NCBI RefSeq assembly: GCF_963082655.1
Contig: NC_081552.1
Span: forward strand, 92,665,582-92,729,581
Length of the DNA: 64,000 nt
Direction of reading: 5' to 3'
DNA from: Stomoxys calcitrans
Lineage: Eukaryota > Arthropoda > Insecta > Diptera > Muscidae
In this document: positions 35,337 to 47,196 of the stretch, piece by piece
Layout of the letters: every line of letters starts with the position of its first letter
How positions within the stretch are numbered: position 1 is the first letter of the stretch
Notes under the pieces: generated by a model
The model's input: only the letters and a program-made list of their open reading frames with translations
Databases searched by the model: none
Told to the model about the DNA's origin: nothing
Program-made: the position numbers and the translations under genes

Positions 35337-36309
35337 ACTCAAAAAAAGTGAACCTATGGTAAAGTTAAAAAAAACTACTTTCGAATAAAGTTGAACTTCA
35401 TATAGAGCTAAAGACATTTTTATTCGTTTTTAGTTAATGCATGTCTAAAATATAATTAGTGCATATGAACCTCGTGGTGGTTCAACGTTGACTTAATGGA
35501 ACTTAACTGTTCTTTATTCAGTGCATATGATGTACAATTGGGCGGTATGAAATAAGGCCCCAATGCAATAAAGCCCCAAACCGAAAATGAAATAAGGCCC
35601 CAAACTTTTATACATGGAACAAAAACAACGATAATTTTGATAATTTTTTGGGGCTTTATTTCATTTCAAAACTTAGGGCTTTATTTCATATGAAATAAGA
35701 ACTCAAACTTAAAGTGAAATAAAGTCCTAATTTTAATTTTTAGGGTTTATTTCATTTTCCTTAAATAAAAAAATTGTTGGGACTTTATTCCATTTCGCAT
35801 AAATTCAAAATGAATATTTGAGGCTTTATTTCATTTTGATTAAATTTAAATATTGCAACTAGCAAGAATAAAGACCTGTTAGATTTACCGGGTAGTCGTG
35901 AAACTATGTAATTGATTTATTGTTTAGAATTAAGTTCACCACAGATCCTCGCGTTGACAAGATGGAATTCGAAATCTTTGCCGGTAGAAGAAGAACCCAG
36001 TGACGGAATCACATATCGCTCCCAACATGTAGGCATATAAATATACCTCTTTTAGAAGTCAATCAACCATCAGTCACAACTTCTCAAAATATGCATGCTA
36101 TAACACATATTTTCGACTTTTTTCCTTGAGCGAAAATTCTCTTACACTTATCCACACAACTTCACGAAATTGTTGTTTTAATATGCCTGCTTATCGGCTC
36201 AAATGCGATACTCACTGCTCATTCATTTCCTTAAATAGGGGAGTAAACATGCCTCAATTTCAGCTCAAAATCATTCAATGCACATTAATATTTTAATATT
36301 CTCTTCAAC
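35337..36309. other. AT-rich stretch with family F repeat
   Basis: 35337-35528 has weakly matching inverted ends (GCACTCAAAAAAAGTGAAC against GAACTTAACTGTTCTTTATTCAGTGC in reverse) and may be a MITE. 35534-35890 is family F: repeated, mutually inverted phrases GAAATAAGGCCCCAA and GGGGCTTTATTTCATTT. 35890-36309 is unassigned, with no gene features. Confidence 0.5.
35534..35590 (+). repeat. Family F end, inverted partner at 44.22-44.27 kb
   Basis: GGCGGTATGAAATAAGGCCC followed by 'caatgcaataaagcccc' matches in reverse the block at 44218-44266 with only a few differences. An ACAATT motif lies just outside on both sides. Confidence 0.7.
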
Positions 36310-38277
36310 TCTATATATAAAAGCCACGCGTGACTTACTGAGTGACCAATCACTGCCCAGCCTACGAGGCTTAAGCTAGAATTGCGTTTTCGCAATTAAT
36401 ACGATTCAAATACAACATACCAACGCACGGCCCTTGAAGGCATCAAACCTAATATAGTTGAAAAGTCTTTTAACGAAAGATAAAACGCTTCCCATAGTGG
36501 TTGGTGTGTGTTGCTATCTTTGGATTTCCTTTTCCGTTTGCATCTTCGATCATTGAGCTCGTTTTGAAAGAGAAATAAATAAAAATTTTGCACGAATGTT
36601 GGTCATAGGGCGTAGACGCGGAATAAGGTTGGATTTGGCGATATTCGTTCGTTAAGGTACTAAATAGTACCAATATATTACGAAATGGTGCATGTTTGTG
36701 CAGTGGAAAGTGCTGGGAGAATGATTTTGGGCTCAAATTAAAAAGCTCTTGAAAAATTTGATTAGTGAAAAAAATCTTCCAAAATAGTGCTGGAAGTGGG
36801 AGAAATAGTACTTTTAGTGCTGCATTGGTTACTATTTGGTACTTTCTATGTAAATTGAGTTAGAGGTCTGAATTTTGAAACTAAAGTTCACCATGGCAAA
36901 CTTTTTGGATGATTAGAAGAGTTTTTGGAAATTTTTACATTTAGGTACTATAAAAAGTACCAACAATTTACGAAATTAGAAAGACCTCTGCTACATAATA
37001 ATGGGGATGAAAAAAAGCTATGGAAAAATAGTACTGGTAATGGAAGAAAACGTACGATTAGTACCGCAATTGGTACTATTTAGTACATTCTTTACAGATG
37101 GAGTTAGAGGTCTAAAATTTTGAATGTAGGTGCAACTAGGAAATATATAATGGGTGACAAAATAATCTATTCACAACTCAAAAATTTTGGTACCAAAATT
37201 GGTACCATTAGTTACTTTCTTTACAGATTCAGCTAGAGGCCTGAAATTTGGTTTGTAGGTATAAGTAGGCAAAATACGTTAATTAGACATCTCTTGATCA
37301 CTTTAAAATTTGAACATTGTGGTACCAAAATGGGTACCATTTGGTACTTTCTTTATAAGAGGATGCGGATATTCATCTGCCCCATGCCACTATGGACATA
37401 AACCTAAGCCAGTTATTGGCTTGTTGTGCCCCTAAGGGAAATGGGATAGTCCTAAACCAGTTACGGGATAGGTCCTCTGGTGATAGGGACCGGTCCCAGT
37501 TCTCGCTTTTGTCACTTTTGTCGCTCGAGGTGACGAATTGCCATCATTCTGACGCCGTAGGATAGGTCCTGCGACAGTTCGAAAAGAATGGGTATACTTT
37601 GCAAGCATTTTTAAGGGATATAACATTAGCAAGCAAATACATTTAACGGATAACCAATTTTTAACAATAATTAAGCGACTTTCAAACACAATAATAACGA
37701 ATCATAAATTATGACATTTGAAACTTTTCATTTCCTTTAGGATATGTCCTGTGACGGGTAACTTTGGGGCAATTGACTACACATTTCCCGTAGGGGCGTT
37801 CTAAATACTAAAAAGTAACCTCGAAAAAGAAAATTTTCGTGCTATTTACAAATCCCCAATTGTTTTCCATACCACGCACCTTAATTGGTTTATATCTGGT
37901 ATTTTGTCCTCACCCAAATGCCGGCGTCTGTTAACAGCGAAAGCCAGGCAATGGCATAGGAAATGCTCCAACGTTTCATCATCTGGTCCACATGCTATTA
38001 CTTGCCGCACCGATTTTGCATAAGTGAGCTCGTTGTACTATGTGTCCTGCGTCGACGTGAAAGGCATCGGGTTAACCAAGTTTATTGGCGGCAGTCCTCT
38101 GGCCTTCACTGCCAAATCGTCTGCTAATTAATTCCCCCTTACTCCGCTAGGGCCCGGCACCCAAACGAAGCGGATCGTAATGGGTGATAAAATGCTCTAT
38201 TCGTACATATTGGTATCAAAAAGGGCTAAATAGTACGAAATAGCTTATCTTTGCCTACAGCGAGCGGGCACAGCTAG
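36310..38277 (+). repeat. Family D element (Helitron-like ends), interrupted
   Basis: Starts TCTATATATAAAAGCCACGC and ends 'gcgagcgggcacagCTAG' (38274-38277), so it fits 5'-TC...CTAG-3'. The body consists of about 120-bp monomers with GGTACCAAAATTGGTACCAT and 'acagatggagttagaggtctgaa'. The stretch 37362-38190 is foreign (LINE-like material). No transposition gene is visible; it would be non-autonomous. Confidence 0.55.
37840..38190 (-). pseudogene. LINE RNase H/3' fragment inside family D
   Basis: The reverse reading gives 'VWVPGPSGVRGN-LADDLAVKARG' (C-terminal RNase H motif) and 'SVRQVIACGPDDETLEHFLCHCLAF..RRRHLGEDKIPD', the Cys/His motif typical of the 3' part of some RNase H LINEs. It is a fragment only, with stops. 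The family differs from the 30.3 kb LINE. Confidence 0.65.
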
Positions 38278-39870
38278 AATTAAGCAACTTGATACAAATT
38301 ATCAGTCTTGACAAAAATACGACATGTCGTATCAAATCGTACCAGAAGTGGAACAAAACTTACTAATTGTGGTGTAATTGGAACCTTGAAAGCATATATT
38401 GGGCGACTAGATAACTTTTTTGAAAATCTAATCAAGGTACCTAAACGTTCAACATAGAAGATATCGCAATTATGAGAGCTTAAGATCATTCTGTAAAGAA
38501 AGTACCATTTTGTATGTTTTAGTACCTAAAGGCACGAGTTAAAAACAAATCTTCCAGCCGCTCTATATTTAATGTCAAGGTGAACCCGATTCCAAATTTT
38601 GAGTGCTATAGCTCAGTTCGTAGAGAAAATTATATTTTGTTAGTCTTAGTACCTAAATGTACGATTTTGAAAGAAATCTTCTGATCGCTCAAAACTTGTC
38701 GTCAAAGTATAGATGTATCACAATTTTGGAAGCTTTATCTTACTCCGTAAAGAATGTACCATTTCCTACGTTTGAGTACATAAATGCACGAATAAAAAAA
38801 AATGTCTTCTAATCACGCAACATATACTTTCAAGATACAAATTGCACCACAATTAGTACGTTTTCTTCCACATGTTGTATTTTGGTCAAGACTGCGATAA
38901 TGTTTGTCAAATTGCTTAATTCTAGCTGCTCCCATTCGCTGTATGCAGAGATGAGCTCTTGTGTATTATATTAAACTTGCTGCTACAGCAATGTACGTGT
39001 TCTTTTTCCTCATGGTACCTACATGCCAAATTTCAGACCCCTAGCTCCATCTGTAAAGAAATAAGCAAATGGTACAAATCTTAAATAGATCATTTAGTCA
39101 CCCTTTATATTTTTCATCGATGTATCTACATGCCAAATTTCAGGTCTGTAGCTACATCTATAAAAATGTACCAAATGGTACCAATTTTGGTACCAAAATT
39201 TAAAAAATTTGTCACCCATCATATTCTTCCTAGTTGTACCTACATGCCAAAATTCAGACCTCTAGCTCCATCTTCGAATTTCAAATACATCATGTAGTCA
39301 TCCATCATATTTTTCCTCGTTGTATCTACATGCCAAATTTCGGACCTTTAGCTACATCTATAAGGAAAGTACTAAATAGTACCAATTTTGTTACCAAAAT
39401 GTACGAATTTTGAACAGATCATTTAGTCAACCATCATATATTTTCTAGTTCTACCTACATGCACAATTTCAGACCTCTAGCTCCATCTGTAAAGAAAGTA
39501 CCAAATAGTGCCAATTGCGGTACTAACCGTACGTTTTCTCCCATTACCAGTATATTTTTCTTATTTCTAATTTTCAGCAGATGTATTCTATGACAAATTT
39601 CTAAATTGTAGCTCTACCCATCCGCCCTGTACAAAGCACTCATTTCGTAAATTTTTGGTACTATTTTTAGTATGTAACTACGTGTTCAAATTTCCAAAAA
39701 CTCTTCTTGTCACCCAATTAACATTGCCATGTACCTAAGTTCCAAAATTTAGCTCTAGCTCAATTTACAAAGGAAGTACCAAATAGTACCAATTGCGCCA
39801 CTAAATGTACTATTTCTCCCACTTCCAGTACTATCTTTGAAAATTTTTGCCGAATTTTCTAAAATTACTT
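38278..39870 (-). repeat. Family D copies, inverted
   Basis: Monomers in reverse orientation ('gacctctagctccatctgtaaagaaagtacc', 'ggtaccaattttggtaccaaaattt'). At 38888-38950 is the reverse of the D 3' end (CTAG at 38922-38925, 'ctgctcccattcgctgta') and its flank, mirroring 38255-38315, so the locus forms a large inverted repeat around about 38.6 kb. Confidence 0.6.
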
Positions 39871-39892
39871 AAAAAAACAAATAAAACAGAAA

Positions 39893-39990
39893 AAAATTGC
39901 CGGCCGCGGGAATCGAACCTGGGTTTGCGGTAGAAATTGAGTCGGATTGTACATGAGCTTTTTTACCCTTGCCGTATTACATGCACCTAC
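39893..39990 (-). other. tRNA-like sequence (possible SINE head)
   Basis: The reverse strand carries a perfect box B-like GGTTCGATTCC (about 39904-39919) with 'aaacccag' before and 'cgcggccgg' after, and a weak box A-like segment about 45 bases upstream. No complete cloverleaf is apparent. It may be a decayed SINE or tRNA pseudogene. Confidence 0.4.
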
Positions 39991-40078
39991 GAATGCCTGA
40001 CAACTGCAAGGAAGGGTCTACTGCAATTTTGTTATTAAGTTGAAGTAAACCTTTTACCGTTCATTACATTAATTGTGT

Positions 40079-40147
40079 GGTGGCTGAGTTGGTAGAGTAT
40101 GCGCTTAGCATTTGGAGGGACCTGAGTTCAAATCGCGCTGGCAGCAA
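40079..40147 (+). other. tRNA-Ala(AGC)-like sequence, degenerate
   Basis: Box A-like TGGCTGAGTTGGTAGAGTA, anticodon-loop-like CTTAGCATT (AGC) and box B-like GAGTTCAAATC are in tRNA order and spacing over about 69 bases. The acceptor arms do not pair well, so a pseudogene or SINE head is likelier than a working tRNA. Confidence 0.45.
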
Positions 40148-40850
40148 AAAGTCAGCTTTAAAAAAATTTTGAAGTGGGTATGAAAATAATAATTAACACT
40201 CAAAAAGGGACAAAATAGCTCAAATATAATTCTATAATTATTTCTATTTATTGCTTTTTTAGGTCATACAAATATCACATTTTTCGCAGTGCTGCAAAAA
40301 CAACTTTAAGAGCAGGCCTTATTAAATTGCTGTTGTAGGCCACTTCAAAACACTGTTTTTGTAGGACTCGTAAATGGACATATTTTGCAGGCCCTTCTGC
40401 AGGCGTATATCAAGCAATGGGAGGTGCATGACATTGTGCCAATGACACACAATGTTATTTTGAATGGTGTTTACATTTGTGTGGAAGTACTGGCAACTGC
40501 CCTTGCCGGCCTATGCGTATGCATGTATTTTCGGCTACTGGGAACTTCAGAGTTATTATACGTGATCAAACTAAAAATGACTTACAAAAAAAAAAAAAAA
40601 ATTTCCGTATAAGAACGTAATCAAATATGAGTGCAGGGTTAAGACTTGTTAAGTGACAATTCAGGAAGATGGTAAACGTGAATTGGCGAAAAATTATGCT
40701 GAACATAATGAGGAATAAAACGAGACTACGAGGAAATTGGTGACGTTTTAGGAGCCAATGGAACGGCCATCAGTACTGTAAGATCATCATTTCGGAACAC
40801 TTGTGAAAAGTAAGTTTTGTGTTAGTAGCTAAAAGCAAAAAAAAAAAAAC
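40148..40850. other. Unassigned stretch
   Basis: No gene or known repeat is recognised. A run of 15 A near 40589-40603 follows a 75-residue open frame (40385-40612) without family features. Confidence 0.45.
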
Positions 40851-42014
40851 AAGTAAAAGCGTGCTAAGTTCGGCCGGGCCGAATCTTATATACCCTCCAC
40901 CATGGATCGCATTTGTAGAGTTCTTTTCCCGGCATCTCTTTTTAGGCAAAAAAAAGGATATAAGAAAAGATTTGCTCTGCTATTAGAGCGATATTATGAT
41001 ATGGTACGGTTTGGACCACAATTAAATTATATTTATGTTGGAGACCTGTGTAAAACGTCAGCCAATTTGAATAAGAATTGCGCTCTTTGTGGGCTCAAGA
41101 AGTAAAATAGAGAGATCGATTTATATGGGAGCTGTATCGGGCTATAGACCTATTCAGACCATAATAAACACGTATGTTAATGGTCATGAGAGAATACGTC
41201 GTACAAAATATCAGGCAAATCGGATAATAATTGCGACCTCTAGAGGCTCAAGTCAAGATCCCAGATCGGTTTATATGGCAGCTAAATCAGGTTATGAACC
41301 GACTTGTACTTTATTTGACATAGTTGTTCAAAGTAACAATAAAAAAGGTCTTGCGAAATGTCAGCCAAATCGGATAGGAATTGCGCCCTCTAGAAGCTCA
41401 AGAAGTCAAGTCCCAAGATCTGTTTATATGACAGCTATATCAGGTTATGAACCGATTTAAACCATACTTGGCACAGTTGTTGGATATCATAACAAAATAC
41501 TACGTGCCAAAATTCATTCAAATTGGAAAAGAATTGCGCACTATAGAGGCTCAAGAAGTCAAGACCCAAGATCGGTTTATATGACAGCTATATAAGGTTA
41601 TGGACCGATTTGAACCATACCTGGCACAGTTGTTGGATATCATAACAAAACACGTCGTGCAAAATTTCATTCCAATCGGATAAGAATTGCGCACTCTAGA
41701 GGCTCAAGAAGTCAAGTCCCAAGATCGGTTTATATGGCAGCTATATCAAAACATGGACCGATATGGCCCATTTACAATATCAACCGACCTACACTAATAA
41801 GAAGTATTTGTGCAAAATTTCAAGCGGCTAGCTTTACTCCTTCGGAAGTTAGCGTGCTTTCGACAGACAGACGGACGGACATGGCTAGATCGACATAAAA
41901 TTTCACGACGATCAAGAATATATACACTTTATGGGGTCTCAGACGAATATTTCGAGTAGTTAAAATTAGAATGTCGAAATTAGTATACCCCCCATCTTAT
42001 GGTGGAGGGTATAA
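40851..42014 (+). repeat. Family A copy, full length
   Basis: Head with intact palindrome, 5' body ('gcaaaaaaaaggatataagaaaagatttg'), about four 153-bp monomers, tail 'gacagacggacggacatggctag' and 'ccccccatcttatggtggagggtata'. An adjacent same-orientation copy starts 60 bp later. Confidence 0.92.
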
Positions 42015-42072
42015 AAATCGATTTATACATTTCAAGGAATCAAAATGATACAAAAAATTTATCATTTTCAAC

Positions 42073-42896
42073 AAAAACAAGTAAAAGCGTTCTAAGTTCG
42101 GCCGGACTGAATCGTATATACCCTCCACCATGGATCGCATTTGTCGAGTTCTTTTCCCGGCATCTCTTCTTAGGCAAAAAAAGGATATAAGAAAAGATTT
42201 GCTCTGCTATTAGAGCGATATCAAGATATGGTCCGGTTTGGACCACAATTAAATTATCTGTTGGAGACCTGTGTAAAATGTCAGCCAATTCAAATAAGAA
42301 TTGCACCCTTTGGGGGCTCAAGAAGTAAAATAGAGAGATCGATTTATATGGGAGCTGTATCGAGCTATAGACCGATTCAGACCATAATAAACACGTATGT
42401 TGATGGTAATGAGAGAATCCGTCGTACAAAATTTCAGGCGAATTGGATAATAATTGCGACCTCTAGAGGCTCATGAAGTTAAGTCCCCAGATCTGTTCAT
42501 ATGACAGCTATATCAGGTTATGAACTTGTCAAAGTTATTGGATATCATAACAAAGCACGTCGTGCAAAATTCCAATCGGATAAGAATTACGCACTCTAGA
42601 GGCTCAAGAAGTCAAGACCCATGATCGGTTTATATGGCAGCTATATCAAACCTGGACCGATATGGCCCATTTACAATTCCAACCGACCTACACTTATAAG
42701 AGGTATTTGTGCAAAATTCAAGCGGCTAACTTTAGTCCCTCGGAAGTTAGCGTGCTTTCGACAGACAGACGGACAAGACAAACAAGAATATATATATATA
42801 TATATATGGGGTCTTAGACGCATATTTCGAGGTGTTACAAACAGAATGACGAAATTAGTATACCCCCATCCTATGGTGGAGGGTATAAAACGAGGT
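42073..42896 (+). repeat. Family A copy, shortened array
   Basis: Head 'acaagtaaaagcgttctaag' with a mutated palindrome, 5' body, a collapsed monomer region (one and a half units), an (AT)n patch at 42790-42806 and tail 'tacccccatcctatggtggagggtata'. It is in tandem with the previous copy. Confidence 0.9.
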
Positions 42897-44426
42897 CTGC
42901 AGAACATCACCAGCAAACACCTCTTAAAATCACCAACAACAGCTGTTCAAATTGTTGAAGCTTTCAGTATTGAAAACGTTTGGAAAACATTCGGAGTATT
43001 TTGATGAGGCACGTAAAAGATGTGCAAACAAATGACGTTATTTTTTGTTTTGATGGAACATAAATTAACTGTTTCTATACATAATAGAATATATTGTCGA
43101 CTTGAATCCTTATAATATTATAATGGCAGCAATGAAACAGGCTGTCACTTCAGTTTATCCAAAGGCAAGAACAGTAGGATATTGGTCACTATAAATATGT
43201 TTTTATTTTAAATTTAAACTAAACTTAAAGTTCTTTCTGATATTTAAATATGTTCCTAACTAAAATTCGATGTAACATCAAAGACATTCATATATGTACA
43301 TGGATAATTTCCAATTTTAAATAGGAACATATTTTAGTATTACCTATTTAAAATTGGAAATTATTCATGTATTTAGATAAATTAATGTTTTTGATAGAGA
43401 AATATTTTTGGGGGAGGAGGGAAGTCAAAGATCTAGATCGAAATTTGGACGAAATAAAAAAAATCGAGTGAAATTTTGGACGAAGTAAAAAATTCGCGCG
43501 AATTTTTTATTTCGTCCTAAAAATTTCGATCTAAATCGTAAACTTCCCCCCTCCCACTAAATACTAAAATATGATCCTATTAAAAATTGATATTGAATAA
43601 TTTCCAATTTTAAATAGGAACACATTTTAGTATTACCTATTTAAAATTGGAAATTTTTTATGTAGATAAAGTAATGTATTTCACTAGCTTCTTTTACTAA
43701 AAACTCTTAATGCATATTTTCAGGTTTCATTTCTGTCAGGCTGTACGGCAATATATGTATAATATATAATATAATGCGTGGACGCTCTACCACAAAATGT
43801 TGGCGCTTCCTTTACTACCTCCACACCCTATTAAGGGAGCATACACCGATATAAAATCCAAAATTTTTTTAATGGATAGCGAAGGCGTATTTTTGCCTTT
43901 CCTTAAATATTTTGATTGTTTCTGGATACAAAAGGTTAATTCCCACATAAATATTTAAATTAACTTAACTGTAATGTTAACTTCTCGCAGATTGCATGCA
44001 TAAATTTTACTGTATAACAACAGTAAAATAAGAAAAACGTCTGCCGTCGAAGCTTATAATGACGATTCGATGCTGGTTTTCACATGAATTACATTTAAAT
44101 ACATTGCCTTGTTATGAATTATACTTGTTAAGAATTAATTTTGAAATTAATTTTTTTGTTATGCAATAAAACAGTGTACAAAACATTGATTAAAGCCCCA
44201 TTCGGGGGGTCTTCTTTAATTTTCAGTTTAGGGCTTTATTGCATTGGGGCCCTATTTCATACCGCCATATAATTGTGTAAGACGTCTCTAGCTGAACTAA
44301 AAATAATTGATGGAATAAAATGTTTGAAATTTTTCCTATGTACATCTGTACAAACTTATTGGAAAATATCTACTTCTATTCCGTTCAGTTTTATCTAATA
44401 TGCACGAAACCAATATTTTAGTTGTA
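42897..44426. other. AT-rich stretch with nested palindromes
   Basis: No gene is supported. 43305-43362 and 43598-43654 are direct copies of one palindrome (arms AATTTCCAATTTTAAATAGG and CCTATTTAAAATTGGAAATT). Between them is an approximately 54-bp-arm hairpin (43409-43462 with 43503-43556; GGGGGAGGAGGGAAGT against ACTTCCCCCCTCCC-type ends). The family F block lies at 44218-44266. The remainder is unassigned. Confidence 0.6.
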
Positions 44427-45734
44427 AAGGGTGATTTTTTTGAGGTTACGATTTTCATGCATTAGTATTTGACAGATCACGTGGGATTTCGGACATGGTG
44501 TCAAAGAGAAAGATGCTCAGTATGCTTTGACATTTCATCATGAATAGACTTATTAACGAGCAACGCTTGCAAATCATTGAATTTTATTACCAAAATCAGT
44601 GTTCGGTTCGAAATGTGTTTCGCGCTTTACGTCCGATTTATGGTCTACATAATCGACCAAGTGAGCAAACAATTAATGCGATTGTGACCAAGTTTCGCAC
44701 TCAGTTTACTTTATTGGACATTAAACCAACCACACGAATGCGTACAGTGCGTACAGAAGAGAATATTGCGTCTGTTTCTGAGAGTGTTGCTGAAGACCGT
44801 GAAATGTCGATTCGTCGCCGTTCGCAGCAATTGGGTTTGTGTTATTCGACCACATGGAAGATTTTACGCAAAGATATTGGTGTAAAACCGTATAAAATAC
44901 AGCTCGTGCAAGAACTGAAGCCGAACGATCTGCCACAACGTCGAATTTTCAGTGAATGGGCCCTAGAAAAGTTGGCAGAAAATCCGCTTTTTTATCGACA
45001 AATTTTGTTCAGCGATGAGGCTCATTTCTGGTTGAATGGCTACGTAAATAAGCAAAATTGCCGCATTTGGAGTGAAGAGCAACCAGAAGCCGTTCAAGAA
45101 CTGCCCATGCATCCCGAAAAATGCACTGTTTGGTGTGGTTTGTACGCTGGTGGAATCATTGGACCGTATTTTTTCAAAGATGCTGTTGGACGCAACGTTA
45201 CGGTGAATGGCGATCGCTATCGTTCGATGCTAACAAACTTTTTGTTGCCAAAAATGGAAGAACTGAACTTGGTTGACATGTGGTTTCAACAAGATGGCGC
45301 TACATGCCACACAGCTCGCGATTCTATGGCCATTTTGAGGGAAAACTTCGGAGAACAATTCATCTCAAGAAATGGACCGGTAAGTTGGCCACCAAGATCA
45401 TGCGATTTGACGCCTTTAGACTATTTTTTGTGGGGCTACGTCAAGTCTAAAGTCTACAGAAATAAGCCAGCAACTATTCCAGCTTTGAAAGACAACATTT
45501 CCGAAGAAATTCGGGCTATTCCGGCCGAAATGCTCGAAAAAGTTGCCCAAAATTGGACTTTCCGAATGGACCACCTAAGACGCAGCCGCGGTCAACATTT
45601 AAATGAAATTATCTTCAAAAAGTAAATGTCATGGACCAATCTAACGTTTCAAATAAAGAACCGATGAGATTTTGCAAATTTTATGCGTTTTTTTTTTAAA
45701 AAAAAAGTTATCAAGCTCTTAACAAATCACTCTT
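44427..45734 (+). mobile_element. Intact mariner-like transposon (DD41D), 1308 bp
   Basis: Bounded by TA on each side (44425-44426, 45735-45736). The left end is AAGGGTGATTTTTTTGAGG; the right end 'aaatcactctt' is its inverse with one change from 'aaatcaccctt'. It encodes a single full-length transposase. Arms of this element's 5' end build the two 607-bp foldbacks at 11.0 and 12.0 kb. The long open frame suggests recent activity; the altered right end could impair binding. Confidence 0.92.
44540..45625 (+). CDS. Mariner-like transposase, DD41D
   Basis: 361 residues, uninterrupted. The protein would bind the element's terminal repeats and catalyse cut-and-paste at TA sites. Order: N-terminal helix-turn-helix region (residues about 5-60, NEQRLQIIEFYYQNQCSVRN), second HTH-like stretch (about 88-112, SIRRRSQQLGLCYSTTWKIL), then the DDE/D catalytic domain: Asp159 in FSDEAHFWLNGYV, Asp242 in FQQDGATCH, Asp284 in CDLTPLDYFLWGYVK. 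The last two are separated by 41 residues, the DD41D spacing of rosa-type relatives of mariner. The C-terminus is MDHLRRSRGQHLNEIIFKK. The start is the Met that gives this length; it lies 113 bp inside the left end. No host intron or neighbour is associated. It is possibly functional, since all three acids are present. Confidence 0.95.
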   Translation: MNRLINEQRLQIIEFYYQNQCSVRNVFRALRPIYGLHNRPSEQTINAIVTKFRTQFTLLDIKPTTRMRTVRTEENIASVSESVAEDREMSIRRRSQQLGLCYSTTWKILRKDIGVKPYKIQLVQELKPNDLPQRRIFSEWALEKLAENPLFYRQILFSDEAHFWLNGYVNKQNCRIWSEEQPEAVQELPMHPEKCTVWCGLYAGGIIGPYFFKDAVGRNVTVNGDRYRSMLTNFLLPKMEELNLVDMWFQQDGATCHTARDSMAILRENFGEQFISRNGPVSWPPRSCDLTPLDYFLWGYVKSKVYRNKPATIPALKDNISEEIRAIPAEMLEKVAQNWTFRMDHLRRSRGQHLNEIIFKK

Positions 45735-47196
45735 TATTTAGATACACCATTCATTCATTCAGTTTCATAACAATGTTTTGTTATACCCACTACCGAAGGA
45801 TGGGGGTATATTCATTTTGTCATTCCGTTTGCAACACATCGAAATATCCATTTCCGACCCTATAAAGTACATATATTATCGATCAGCGTAAAAATCTAAG
45901 ACGATATAGACATTTCTGTCTGTTGAAATCATGCTTCAGTCTTTAAAAATAGAGATATTGAGCTGAAACTTTGAACAGATTCTTTTTTTGTCCATTAGCA
46001 GGTTAAGATCGAAGATGGGCTATATCGGACTGTATCTTGACATAGCCCATATATAGACCGATTCGCCAATTTAGGGTCTTAGGCCCATAAAAGCCACATT
46101 TATTATCCGATTTTGCTGAAATTTGAGACAGTGAGTTCTGTGAGGCCCTACGACATCCTTCGTCAATTTGGCCCAGATCGGTCCAGATTTGGATATAGCT
46201 GCCATATAGACCGATCCTCTGATTTAGGGTTTTAGGCCCATAAAAGCCACATTTATTATCCGATTTTGCTGAAATTTGGAACAGTGTGTTGTGTTAGACC
46301 CTTCGACATCCTTCGTTAATTTGGTCCAAGTCCGATTTGGGGTCTTAGGCCCATAAAAGCCACATTTATTATCCGATTTAGCTGAAATTTGGGACAGTGA
46401 GTTGCCTTATGCCCTTCGACATCTTTCTTCAATTTGGCCCTGATCGGATCAGATTTGGATACAGCTGCCATATAGACCGATCCCTCGATTTAAGGTTTTG
46501 GGCCCATAAAATACGCATCTATTGTCCGATGTCGCCGAAATTTGGGACAGTGTTAAATTAAGCCCCTTGATATACTTTGCAATATGGCACAGATCGATCC
46601 AGATTTGGATATAGACCGATCTCTCGGTTTTAGGTTTTGGGACCATAAAAAGCGTATTTATTGTCCGATGTCGCCGACATTTGGGACAGTGAGTTGTGTA
46701 AGGCCCTTCGACATCCTTCTTCAATTTCACTCAGATCGGTCCAGATTTGGATATAGCTGGCATGTAGACCCATCTCTAAATTGGGACAGGGGTTTAAGTT
46801 AAGCCCCTCCATATATTTCTGCAATTTGGTCTATATCGATCAAGATTTGCACATATATAGCTGCTATATAGACCAATATCTCAATCTAAAGTCTTGGCCC
46901 CAAAAAAGGCGAATTTATAATCCGATTTCACTGAAATTTGACACAGTGACTGAACTTATGTTAGGCTTTTCGACATCCATGTCGTATATAGTTCAGATCG
47001 GTTTTTTTAGATATAGCTACTAAAAAGACCAATATTTTGTTATACACAATTGAACAATGACTTATACTTATTAGTATTGGTCCAAATCGGAACATATTTC
47101 GATATAACTGATTGATGATGAAAGGTGGTTTACATATAATCCCGAGGTGGTGGCAAAGTTCGGCCCGGACGAACTTAACGCCTTTTTACTTGTTTT
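45735..47196 (-). repeat. Family B copy, full length, inverted
   Basis: From about 45779 it reads tail 'ttatacccactaccgaaggatgggggtata', 'cgaaatatccatttccgacc', then about seven monomers ('tatagaccgatc', 'cataaaagccacatttattatccga'; landmarks at 46057 and 46209, then 46614 and 46766, i.e. about 152 bp). It ends with head 'aagttcggcccggacgaacttaacgc' and 'tttttacttgttttt'. The tail core is a clear relative of family A. The first 40 bases are spacer after the mariner element. Confidence 0.85.

Noticed and set aside
40079..40147. Functional tRNA-Ala gene
   Set aside because: Anticodon and boxes are recognisable but acceptor and T-stem pairing are poor; a pseudogene or SINE head is more likely.
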